64,000 nucleotides of DNA from Roseomonas nitratireducens (GTDB lineage: Bacteria > Pseudomonadota > Alphaproteobacteria > Acetobacterales > Acetobacteraceae): positions 1 to 64,000 of the forward strand of contig NZ_JAGIYZ010000004.1 of NCBI RefSeq assembly GCF_017813355.1, written 5' to 3'. The notes beneath the pieces are model-generated. The model did no database searches. It was not told the DNA's origin and saw only the letters and a list, made by a program, of their open reading frames with translations. Shown in pieces: positions 28,195 to 37,998 of the stretch. Within the stretch, counting starts at the first letter, position 1; every line of letters starts with the position of its first letter. Position numbers and translations under genes: made by a program.

Positions 28195-28382
28195 CGCTGG
28201 CCGGCCTCCTCCAGGGGGTCGCCGTCGTCCTCGCCCTGGAAGGCATCGCCTACGCCCTTGCCCCCGGCCTGATGCGCCGGGGGCTCGCCGCCCTGGCGGC
28301 GACGCCCGAGGACGCGCTGCGCATCGCGGGCCTGGTCGCCGCCACGCTCGGCATCGGCCTCGCCTGGCTGCTCGCCGGATGA
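28191..28382 (+). CDS. DUF2065 small membrane protein
   Basis: The 63-residue protein has two hydrophobic helices (about residues 3-22 and 43-61) with the family sequence GVAVVLALEGIAYALAPGLMRRGLAAL, recognisable as DUF2065. Small proteins of this family very often sit directly after hflC. GTG 28191 overlaps the hflC stop (GTGA). Function is unknown; the position suggests a role with the HflKC-FtsH complex. Confidence 0.92.
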   Translation: MTLAGLLQGVAVVLALEGIAYALAPGLMRRGLAALAATPEDALRIAGLVAATLGIGLAWLLAG

Positions 28383-28497
28383 GGCGGTTGCTGCGGCCCG
28401 TCGCGTTTCGTTGCATGATGGCCGCTTCCGCCGGCGGCGGAAGATGCCACATCCTCCCCAGGTCTCGTATCCTGGCCACGCTTCGTGCCGCCCATCC

Positions 28498-30018
28498 ATG
28501 AGGTCACAGCCCGTGCGCTTCGCCGTCCTCGCCTTCGCCGCCCTCGTCTCCGCGGCGCCGCTCGCGCCGCCCGCCCTGGCGCAGCGCGCGCCGGAAACCT
28601 TCGCGCCGCTGGCCCGGCAGCTGCTGCCCGCGGTCGTCAACATCTCGACCAGCCAGGCGGTGCAGGCCCGGCCCGGCCGCCCGGACGCGCCCGACGTGCC
28701 CCAGGCCCCGCCCGGCAGCCCCTTCGAGGAATTCTTCCGCGACTTCTTCAACCGCGGCCGGCCCGGCCAGGAAGGCCAGCAGCCGCCCGGCCAGCCGCAG
28801 CGCCCGCAGCGGCGCGGCCAGTCGCTCGGATCCGGCTTCGTGATCGACGCCGCGCAGGGGATCGTCGTCACGAACAACCACGTCATCGACGGGGCGGACG
28901 AGATCAACGTCATCCTGCAGGACAACACCTCGATCCGCGCGGAGCTGCTGGGCACGGACCCGCGCACGGACATCGCGGTGCTGCGCATCCGCACCGACAA
29001 GCCGCTGACCGCGGTGCCCTTCGGCAATTCGGACGAGGCGCAGGTCGGCGACTGGGTGATCGCGATCGGCAATCCCTTCGGCCTCGGCGGATCGGTCACG
29101 GCGGGCATCGTCTCGGCCCGCGGGCGCGACATCCGGCAGGGCGCCTATGACGACTTCATCCAGACGGATGCCGCCATCAACCGCGGCAATTCGGGCGGCC
29201 CGCTGTTCGACATGCAGGGCCGGGTGATCGGCATCAACACCGCGATCTACTCGCCGTCGGGCGGGTCGATCGGCATCGGCTTCGCCATTCCCTCGAACCT
29301 CGCCCAGCGGATCGTGGCGCAGCTGCGCGACGGCGGGCGGGTGCGGCGCGGCTGGCTCGGCGTGAACATCCAGCAGGTGACGGACGAGATCGCCGAGGCG
29401 CTGCGCCTGCCCGGCGGCGCGCGCGGCGCCCTCGTCGCCCGCGCCCAGGAAGGCGGCCCCGCCGCGACCGGCGGCATCCGCAACGGCGACATCATCCTGC
29501 GCTTCAACGGCGTGGATGTGCGGGACATGCGCACCCTGCCGCGCATCGTCGCCGACAACATGGTCGGCGCCGAGGTGCCCGTGGTGGTCTGGCGCGACGG
29601 CAAGGAGGAGACGGTCAACGTCACCCTCGGCGAATTGCCGCCGGAACCACAGCAGGCCGGCGCGACGCCCGCGCCTGCCGCCCCGCAGCAGGGACCCGTC
29701 GAGGTCGCGGGCCTGGGCATCCGCGTGGCGCCCATCACCGACGAGCTGCGCCAGCGCTTCAGCCTGCGCCCCGAGCAGCGCGGCGTGGTGATCGTCGAGG
29801 TCGCGCCCAACAGCCCCGCGGCCGAGCGCGAACTCCGCCCCGGCGACGTGATCGTGGAAGTGCAGCAGCAGCGCGTGAACACGCCGCGCGAGGTGCAGGA
29901 CCGCATCGCCGCGCTGCGCCAGCAGAACCGCGGCGTGGCGCTGCTGGCCGTCGAAGGGTCGGGCGGGCAGCGCTTCGTGCCGCTGCGCCTGCGGGGCGAG
30001 CGGGGCGCGCCTGGCTGA
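28498..30018 (+). CDS. DegP/HtrA-type periplasmic serine protease with two PDZ domains
   Basis: DegP-like (Do family) proteases degrade misfolded envelope proteins. The 506-residue protein has a Sec signal peptide (about residues 1-28, ending ALAQ) and a Pro/Gln-rich loop in the LA region (about 60-105). The chymotrypsin-like domain carries the full triad: His in TNNHVIDGAD (about 126), Asp in RTDIAVLRI (about 156) and Ser in RGNSGGPLF (about 229). Two PDZ domains follow (about 275-375 and 400-500, the second opening with GLGIRVAPI). ATG 28498 is the start nearest the signal peptide. It closes the hflKC operon after a 115-bp gap that shows no gene. Confidence 0.95.
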   Translation: MRSQPVRFAVLAFAALVSAAPLAPPALAQRAPETFAPLARQLLPAVVNISTSQAVQARPGRPDAPDVPQAPPGSPFEEFFRDFFNRGRPGQEGQQPPGQPQRPQRRGQSLGSGFVIDAAQGIVVTNNHVIDGADEINVILQDNTSIRAELLGTDPRTDIAVLRIRTDKPLTAVPFGNSDEAQVGDWVIAIGNPFGLGGSVTAGIVSARGRDIRQGAYDDFIQTDAAINRGNSGGPLFDMQGRVIGINTAIYSPSGGSIGIGFAIPSNLAQRIVAQLRDGGRVRRGWLGVNIQQVTDEIAEALRLPGGARGALVARAQEGGPAATGGIRNGDIILRFNGVDVRDMRTLPRIVADNMVGAEVPVVVWRDGKEETVNVTLGELPPEPQQAGATPAPAAPQQGPVEVAGLGIRVAPITDELRQRFSLRPEQRGVVIVEVAPNSPAAERELRPGDVIVEVQQQRVNTPREVQDRIAALRQQNRGVALLAVEGSGGQRFVPLRLRGERGAPG

Positions 30019-30026
30019 GGAAGACA

Positions 30027-30052
30027 GGGGGGAGAAGGGAACTTCTCCCCCC
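30027..30052 (+). terminator. stem-loop after degP, probable transcription end
   Basis: Eleven-base-pair perfect hairpin with arms GGGGGGAGAAG/CTTCTCCCCCC and a GGAA loop, starting 8 bp after the protease stop. No run of T follows, so it may act as an mRNA 3' stabiliser or Rho-linked end rather than a strict intrinsic terminator. A second GC hairpin (30120-30143, arms TCGGGGGAGG/CCTCCCCCGA) lies just downstream, inside the next reading frame. Confidence 0.6.
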
Positions 30053-30074
30053 TGAACCCCCCTCAACCTTCTTT

Positions 30075-31793
30075 GTGACCTTGGCCATCAATTCCCAACA
30101 GAAAGAGAAGGGAGGGGGCTCGGGGGAGGTTCCCCTCCCCCGACCTTCGCTTCTTGGCGCCCTGGCCGCCTGTTTCCTCGGCGCCTTCGTGATCCACGCC
30201 GCCTTCGGCGGCTTCATCCTCCCCGTCGCCGACACGGGCTGGATGCTCTCGGGCCGCATCGGTCCCGACCCCGTGCAGTACTGGCTCGGCTGGACCGCCT
30301 TCGCGCGGGACGAATGGCGGATCCCGCCCGGCGCCAATCCCGGCTGGGGCATGGAACTCGCCTCCTCCATCTTCTATTCGGACTCGATCCCGCTGGTGGC
30401 CTTCCTGTTCAAGGCGCTGCGCCCGGTGATCGAGGTCGGGCAGTATTGGGGCCTGTGGATCTATGCCTGCGGCGCGCTGCAAGCGGTGCTGGCCTGGCGG
30501 CTGATGGGCCTGGCCACGACCGATGCCATGGCGAGGCTGGCGGTGGCGGGGCTGTTCGTGATGCAGCCGCTGCTGCTCGCGCGCCTGGGCGGGCATTTCG
30601 CGCTGGGCGGGCAGTTCCTGCTGCTGGCGGGCTTGTGGCTGTGCGTGACGCGCGGGGAAGGCTGGCGCCGGGCCGCCGCCTGGGGCGCGCTGCTTGCCGC
30701 GGCCGCGCTCATCCAGGCCTATCTGCTGCCGATGGTGGGCGCGCTCTGGGCCGCGGACTGGCTGGCGCGCGCCGCGGATCCCGCGCGGCGCGGCGGCGCG
30801 CGCATCGCGGCGGAAGCGGTGTGCGTGCCCGCGCTCGGCATCGCGGGGCTCTGGGCGGGCGGTTTCTTCCTGCTCTCGGGGGGCTTCGGCGGGACCTGGG
30901 GCGGCTACGGCAAGATGCAGCTCGACCTGCTCGCCCCCTTCGACCCCGGCTATTGGGGCGCCTTCCTGCCGGACATCGAGACGGCGGGGCACCTGGAGGC
31001 GGGCAATTCCTATCCCGGCCTCGGCGCGCTGGCGGTGCTGGCGGGCGGCGCGCTTGCCTGGCTGGCGGGCCCGCGCGGCGCGCTGCGGCGGCACTGGGCG
31101 CTGTTGCTGGTGCTGGCGGGGCTGCTGCTGCTCGCCATCACCCATCGGGTTGCCATTGGCGGGCGGGAATTCGAGGTGCTGCCCCTGCCGGACTGGATCG
31201 TCTCCCGCGCCGATGCGCTGCGCGCGTCGGAGCGCTTCTTCTGGCCGGTGCTCTATGCCGCGCTGCTCGGCGCCGCGGTCGCGCTGGTGCGCGCGCTCGG
31301 CGGCCGGCGCGCGGGCTTCGTGCTGTTCGCGGCGCTGATGCTGCAGGCGGCCGACCTCCGCCCCGGCTTCGCGCGGCTGCATCACTATTTCATCGTGCAG
31401 CCGCCGACCGTGCCGCTACGCCTGGCCGACCCGTTCTGGCGGGAGGCCGCCGCGCGCTACGCCTTCGTCCGCGTGGTTCCGACTGGCATGCAGGCGACGA
31501 ACTGGGAGGAAGTCGCGGTCTACGCCGCGACGCTGGGGCTGCAGACGGATGCGGTCTATCTCGCGCGCATCGACCCGCGCGCGGTGGAGGCGGTCAACGC
31601 GCGCGTGGCGGATGCGCTGCAGCGCGGCGCGCATGAACCGCGCACCTTCTACGTGCTGGGCGACGAGGCCTCGCTCGCCCGCGCCCGCGCGGGCATGGAC
31701 CCGGCGCGGGACCTGCTCGACCGCTTCGACGGCCGCTGGGTGCTCGCCCCCGGCTGGCGGGTTCAGGCGACGACGAATTCCTCGGCGCGATAG
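30075..31793 (+). CDS. DUF6311-like polytopic membrane protein
   Basis: The 572-residue protein has about ten membrane helices between residues 25 and 425. A large hydrophilic C-terminal domain follows (about residues 430-572, FWREAAARYAFVRVVPTG onwards). The first periplasmic loop (VADTGWMLSGRIGPDPVQYWLGWTAFARDEW, about 50-80) and the late SERFFWPVLYAALLGAAVAL segment recall lipid-linked sugar transferases of the GT-C type and DUF6311 proteins. No donor or acceptor is known. The start is doubtful: GTG 30075 is the only reasonable upstream start in frame, and residues 11-25 are encoded by a hairpin repeat. The 3' end overlaps the convergent serB by 31 bp. Confidence 0.85.
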   Translation: MTLAINSQQKEKGGGSGEVPLPRPSLLGALAACFLGAFVIHAAFGGFILPVADTGWMLSGRIGPDPVQYWLGWTAFARDEWRIPPGANPGWGMELASSIFYSDSIPLVAFLFKALRPVIEVGQYWGLWIYACGALQAVLAWRLMGLATTDAMARLAVAGLFVMQPLLLARLGGHFALGGQFLLLAGLWLCVTRGEGWRRAAAWGALLAAAALIQAYLLPMVGALWAADWLARAADPARRGGARIAAEAVCVPALGIAGLWAGGFFLLSGGFGGTWGGYGKMQLDLLAPFDPGYWGAFLPDIETAGHLEAGNSYPGLGALAVLAGGALAWLAGPRGALRRHWALLLVLAGLLLLAITHRVAIGGREFEVLPLPDWIVSRADALRASERFFWPVLYAALLGAAVALVRALGGRRAGFVLFAALMLQAADLRPGFARLHHYFIVQPPTVPLRLADPFWREAAARYAFVRVVPTGMQATNWEEVAVYAATLGLQTDAVYLARIDPRAVEAVNARVADALQRGAHEPRTFYVLGDEASLARARAGMDPARDLLDRFDGRWVLAPGWRVQATTNSSAR

Positions 31794-32656
31794 CCCTGGG
31801 CGAACAGCAACGCGCGGAGGTCGGCATGTTCCACGCGCGCGCGCGCGGCCGCCGCGACCACCGGCTTGGCGCGGAACGCGACGCCGAGGCCCGCCGCCTG
31901 GATCATGTCGAGGTCGTTGGCGCCGTCGCCGACGGCCAGCGTCGCCTCCAGCCCGATGCCTTCTTCGGCCGCGAGCCGCCGCAGCGTCGCGAGTTTGGCG
32001 TTGCGCCCGAGGATCGGGTCGGCGACATGGCCGGTGAGCTGCCCATCCGCTTCGAGCAGCGTGTTGGAGTGATGTTCGTGGAAGCCGACGAGCGCCGCGA
32101 CGCGGCCGGTGAAGAAGGTGAAGCCGCCGGAGACGAGGGCGCAGCGCGCGCCCGTCGCGCGCATGGTCGCGACAAGTTCGCGCGCGCCGGGCATCAGTTC
32201 CGTCGCTTCCCAGGTGCGCTGCAGCGCATCGACCGACAGGCCGGCCAGCATGCCGACGCGTTCGCGCAGCGCGGATTCGAAATCGAGCTCGCCATTCATG
32301 GCGCGCTTGGTGATGGCGGCGATGCGGTCCTTCAGCCCCGCGAAGCCGGCCAGCTCGTCCAGCGTCTCGGACGTGACGATGGTGCTGTCCATGTCCGCGA
32401 TCAGCAGGCGCTTGCGCCGGCCTTCGGCGGGCTGGGCGATCAGGTCCACGGGCTGGCCGGCGAGCGCCGCCCGCGCCGCGGCGTCGGCGGCTTCCGGCGT
32501 AATGCCCGCGAAGGCCAGGTCCGCGGCCTCGGCGGCGGACAGCCAGCCGGGTGCTTCGGTCGCGGCGCCGGCGGCGGCGAGGGAGGCGCGCGCCGCCGCG
32601 ATCGCATCGGGGGCAAGCGCGCCTTGGGGGGCGATCAGGGTCAGCACATGGTCCAT
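31763..32656 (-). CDS. serB: phosphoserine phosphatase
   Basis: SerB dephosphorylates O-phospho-L-serine, the last step of serine synthesis. The 297-residue protein has an N-terminal ACT-like region (residues 1-75) and a HAD domain. The nucleophile motif is LLIADMDSTIVTSETLDELAG (Asp about residue 89), motif II is CALVSGGFTFFTGRVA (about 172-187), and the Mg-binding motif VGDGANDLDMIQAAGLGVAF lies at about 241-260. ATG 32656 is divergent from miaA with a 23-bp gap. Its 3' end runs 31 bp into the tail of the convergent membrane-protein gene. Confidence 0.97.
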   Translation of the reverse strand: MDHVLTLIAPQGALAPDAIAAARASLAAAGAATEAPGWLSAAEAADLAFAGITPEAADAAARAALAGQPVDLIAQPAEGRRKRLLIADMDSTIVTSETLDELAGFAGLKDRIAAITKRAMNGELDFESALRERVGMLAGLSVDALQRTWEATELMPGARELVATMRATGARCALVSGGFTFFTGRVAALVGFHEHHSNTLLEADGQLTGHVADPILGRNAKLATLRRLAAEEGIGLEATLAVGDGANDLDMIQAAGLGVAFRAKPVVAAAARARVEHADLRALLFAQGYRAEEFVVA

Positions 32657-32679
32657 GGGCGCGGGGGTATGCCCGCGCC

Positions 32680-33645
32680 ATGACCGCGGATCAACCGCCC
32701 GCCCTGCTGGTGGCCGGCCCGACGGCGAGCGGCAAGTCCGCCTTGGCGCTCGCCATCGCCGAACGCGTCGGCGGCACGGTGATCAACGCCGACAGCATGC
32801 AGGTCTACCGCGAATTGCGCGTGCTGACGGCCCGGCCGACGCCGGAAGACGAAGCGCGCGTGCCGCATCGCCTCTATGGCGTGCGACCGGCGGCCGAGGC
32901 GGCGAGCGTCGCCTGGTGGCGGGGCGAGGCGCTGGCCGCGATGGCCGGGGCCCGCGCGGAAGGCCGCCTGCCGATCATGTGCGGCGGCACGGGGCTGTAC
33001 TTCGCGTCGCTGACCGAGGGCCTGTCCGACATCCCGCCGGTGCCGGAGGCGGCGCGGGCCGAGGCGCGGCGCCTGCTGGCCGAGGAAGGGCCGGCCGCGC
33101 TGCATGCGAGGCTCGCCGCGGGAGATCCCGGCACGGCCGCGCGGCTGCGTCCTTCCGACAGCCAGCGCATCGCCCGCGCCTATGAGGTCTGGCTCGGCAC
33201 GGGCAGGGGGCTTTCGGCCTGGCAGGCGGGGGGCGGGACGGGGCCGGCGCCTTCGCACTTCGCCGCCATCCTGATCGACCCGCCGCGCGATACGCTGCGG
33301 GCGGCCATCGCGGCGCGGTGGGCGGCGATGATGGCGGGCGGGGCGGTGGAGGAGGTGCGGGCGCTGGTTGCGCTGGGGCTCGACCCCGCCCTGCCGGCGA
33401 TGCGCGCGCATGGCGTGCCGGAACTGGCCGCCATGCTGGCCGGGCGGATGACGGAGGAGGACGCGTCGCGGCGCGCGATGCTCAACACCGGGCAGTACAC
33501 CAAGCGGCAGGCGACCTGGTTCCGGCATCATCTTCTGGCCGACCCGTCGCGGGCGCATACGATCCATGCGCGGATCACGGGTCGGGCGCAATTATCGGAA
33601 AGTTTTTTGGGGGATGTCTTCGCTTTTGTTGATCGGGTGCGTTGA
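32680..33645 (+). CDS. miaA: tRNA dimethylallyltransferase
   Basis: MiaA prenylates A37 of tRNAs that read UNN codons. The 321-residue protein has the P-loop GPTASGKSALALAIAE (about residues 12-27), the switch-like INADSMQVYRELRVLTARPT (about 35-54), the MCGGTGLYFASLTEGL block (about 102-117) and the late NTGQYTKRQATWFRHH signature (about 269-284). The last 20 codons are strikingly AT-rich for this genome (nt 33585-33645). They contain the start of the ilv leader peptide in another frame, so the 3' end of miaA doubles as regulatory DNA. Confidence 0.97.
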   Translation: MTADQPPALLVAGPTASGKSALALAIAERVGGTVINADSMQVYRELRVLTARPTPEDEARVPHRLYGVRPAAEAASVAWWRGEALAAMAGARAEGRLPIMCGGTGLYFASLTEGLSDIPPVPEAARAEARRLLAEEGPAALHARLAAGDPGTAARLRPSDSQRIARAYEVWLGTGRGLSAWQAGGGTGPAPSHFAAILIDPPRDTLRAAIAARWAAMMAGGAVEEVRALVALGLDPALPAMRAHGVPELAAMLAGRMTEEDASRRAMLNTGQYTKRQATWFRHHLLADPSRAHTIHARITGRAQLSESFLGDVFAFVDRVR

Positions 33646-33667
33646 CGCGCCGCGGCGCGGGGTCTAA
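33614..33667 (+). CDS. ilv operon leader peptide (putative attenuation)
   Basis: A 17-codon frame, MSSLLLIGCVDAPRRGV, starts inside the miaA 3' end and stops with TAA at 33665-33667, 62 bp before ilvB. It carries Leu-Leu-Leu-Ile and Val, all products of the pathway, with codons CTT and TTG that are rare here. Downstream lies a hairpin (33680-33700, arms GCCCGCGG/CCGCGGGC), and GGCGCGG at 33654-33660 can pair with CCGCGCC at 33700-33706 just ahead of CTTTT. Stalling at these codons would change which structure forms, as in classical amino-acid attenuation. The start has GGGGG immediately before it with poor spacing, so translation efficiency is uncertain. Confidence 0.7.
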   Translation: MSSLLLIGCVDAPRRGV

Positions 33668-33711
33668 GAGCCCCCCGTCGCCCGCGGAACCCCCGCGGGC
33701 CGCGCCCTTTT
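33654..33711 (+). terminator. putative ilvB attenuator (nested hairpins before TTTT)
   Basis: The inner stem 33680-33687/33693-33700 (8 bp, loop AACCC) is enclosed by a 7-bp pairing of 33654-33660 with 33700-33706 and followed by CTTTT. The 5' arm of the outer pairing is within the last codons of the leader peptide, so a translating ribosome would mask it. Regulation is inferred and the exact alternative folds need computation. Confidence 0.55.
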
Positions 33712-33729
33712 CAGCGAAGAGAGAGACCG

Positions 33730-35529
<1,800 letters not shown>

Positions 35530-35541
35530 GGGGCGCGGAAG

Positions 35542-36060
35542 ATGTCGGAAGCAGGAAACGCGCAGCGCGCGGCGACCATCGCCGTGCTGGTGGAAAACGA
35601 GGCCGGCGTGCTGGCCCGCGTCATCGGCCTGTTCTCGGGCCGCGGCTACAACATCGACAGCCTGACGGTCGCCCCCGTGGACGACACCGGGCGGATCAGC
35701 CGCATCACGGTCGTCACGAGCGGGACCGAGATGGTGATCGAGCAGATCAAGGCGCAGCTCGACCGGCTGGTGCCGGTGCACAAGGTGTCGGACCTGACGA
35801 TGGAGGGGCCGCATTTGACGCGCGAGCTCGCGCTCATCAAGGTTGTGGGCAACGGCGACAGCCGCGTCGAGGCGCTGCGCCTGGCGGACGCCTTCCGCGC
35901 CCGCGTGGTGGATGCGACGACCGAGAGCTTCGTCTTCGAGATGACCGGCGCGGCCGAGAAGATCGACGCCTTCTGCGCGCTGATGCGGCCGCTGGGGCTG
36001 GCGGAAGTGTCGCGCACGGGGGCGGTCGCGATCGCCCGCGGGGCGCGCGGACTGAACTGA
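35542..36060 (+). CDS. ilvH: acetolactate synthase small (regulatory) subunit
   Basis: The small subunit activates IlvB and confers valine feedback inhibition. The 172-residue protein has an N-terminal ACT domain (ATIAVLVENEAGVLARVIGLFSGRGYNIDSLTVAPVD, about residues 12-48), the linker with RELALIKVVGNGDSR (about 94-108) and the C-terminal domain ending TGAVAIARGARGLN. It is 12 bp after ilvB and 39 bp before ilvC, in one operon. Confidence 0.97.
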   Translation: MSEAGNAQRAATIAVLVENEAGVLARVIGLFSGRGYNIDSLTVAPVDDTGRISRITVVTSGTEMVIEQIKAQLDRLVPVHKVSDLTMEGPHLTRELALIKVVGNGDSRVEALRLADAFRARVVDATTESFVFEMTGAAEKIDAFCALMRPLGLAEVSRTGAVAIARGARGLN

Positions 36061-37116
<1,056 letters not shown>

Positions 37117-37143
37117 AGCCTGCGGCCACGCGCCGGAGGTCCG

Positions 37144-37175
37144 GGGCGCCGGGGGGAAACCTCCGGCGCCCTTTT
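37144..37175 (+). terminator. intrinsic terminator of the ilvBHC operon
   Basis: Twelve-base-pair stem with arms GGGCGCCGGGGG/CCTCCGGCGCCC (one G-U pair), a GAAA loop and an immediate TTTT tract. It starts 27 bp after the ilvC stop and lies between ilvC and the convergent TetR gene, whose stop begins at the next base. Confidence 0.92.
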
Positions 37176-37799
37176 CTATGCGCCGAGGAACACCGAGCGC
37201 ACGAAGGCGCGGTAGAGCATCACCTGCCGCGCCAGCAGCCCCGGGTCGCGCATGATGCGGGAGATCGTGATCCCGCCATCCATCATCACCGACAGCATGT
37301 CCGCGAGGTCCTCGAGATCGACCGGCACGCGCGGCGGGTACCGCGCGACGATGGCATCGAGCCGCGCGCGGAAGCGCACGCGCCAGGCCAGCGCGGCGTC
37401 GCGCGCCAGTTCATGCACTTCCCGGTCGAAGAGCTGTTCCTGGTAGCAGACCGACGCGACCATGCAGCCGGGATGCACCTCGGTCATCGCGGCCATCATG
37501 TCGGCAAACAGCTTCAGCGCGACGAGGAAGCCGTGCAGCGGATCGTCGTTGAGTTCGTCCGCGCGCGCGAAGATGTCGTCGAGGATGACGCGGTCGCGCT
37601 CGATGTAGCGCAGCAGCAGCGCCTTCGCGAGCTCGCCCTTGTCGGGGAAGTGGTAGAAGAAGCCGCTCTTGGAGATGCCGACGCCGGCGATCAGCTCCTC
37701 GATCGAGGTCGCGCCGAAGCCCTTCTGCAGGACCGCGGCCTCGGCCAGGTCCAGGATGCGTTCGCGGGCGCTCTCCCGCTTCAGCGTGGTCGCGCTCAT
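37176..37799 (-). CDS. TetR/AcrR family transcriptional regulator
   Basis: The 207-residue protein has the N-terminal TetR helix-turn-helix (ARERILDLAEAAVLQKGFGATSIEELIAGVGISKSGFFYHFPDKGELAKALLLRYIER, about residues 10-67), with recognition helix ISKSGFFYHF. The alpha-helical ligand domain contains two cysteines (CMVASVCYQEQ). It resembles the group that often regulates adjacent oxidoreductase or efflux genes. It is divergent from the TTC38-like gene at 37999, and a palindrome lies 6-26 bp before its start codon, so autorepression and control of the neighbour are likely. Confidence 0.93.
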   Translation of the reverse strand: MSATTLKRESARERILDLAEAAVLQKGFGATSIEELIAGVGISKSGFFYHFPDKGELAKALLLRYIERDRVILDDIFARADELNDDPLHGFLVALKLFADMMAAMTEVHPGCMVASVCYQEQLFDREVHELARDAALAWRVRFRARLDAIVARYPPRVPVDLEDLADMLSVMMDGGITISRIMRDPGLLARQVMLYRAFVRSVFLGA

Positions 37800-37804
37800 G
37801 GCCT

Positions 37805-37825
37805 GACTGTACCCCAGGTGCAGTC
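37805..37825. promoter_or_regulatory. palindromic operator candidate for the adjacent TetR protein
   Basis: A 21-bp interrupted palindrome with half-sites GACTG-N-ACC and GGT-N-CAGTC, 8 of 10 positions symmetric, lies immediately upstream of the TetR start codon in the divergent region. Length and symmetry suit a TetR-dimer operator. It is 174 bp from the divergent TTC38-like start. Function is inferred. Confidence 0.65.
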
Positions 37826-37998
37826 GGGGTGTGCGCCGAATCACGGGCCCAGGCTTCGGCCGCCGCCGAAGCGATCGCAAGTGATTGAGATTTCGTCCTT
37901 TCCGAAAGCCGCCCCGACCGCACCGCGGGACGGGTAGAGACCATGGCCCGATCGGCGCGACACCCTTGCCGTCAACAACGACGAAAGGGACCAACACC

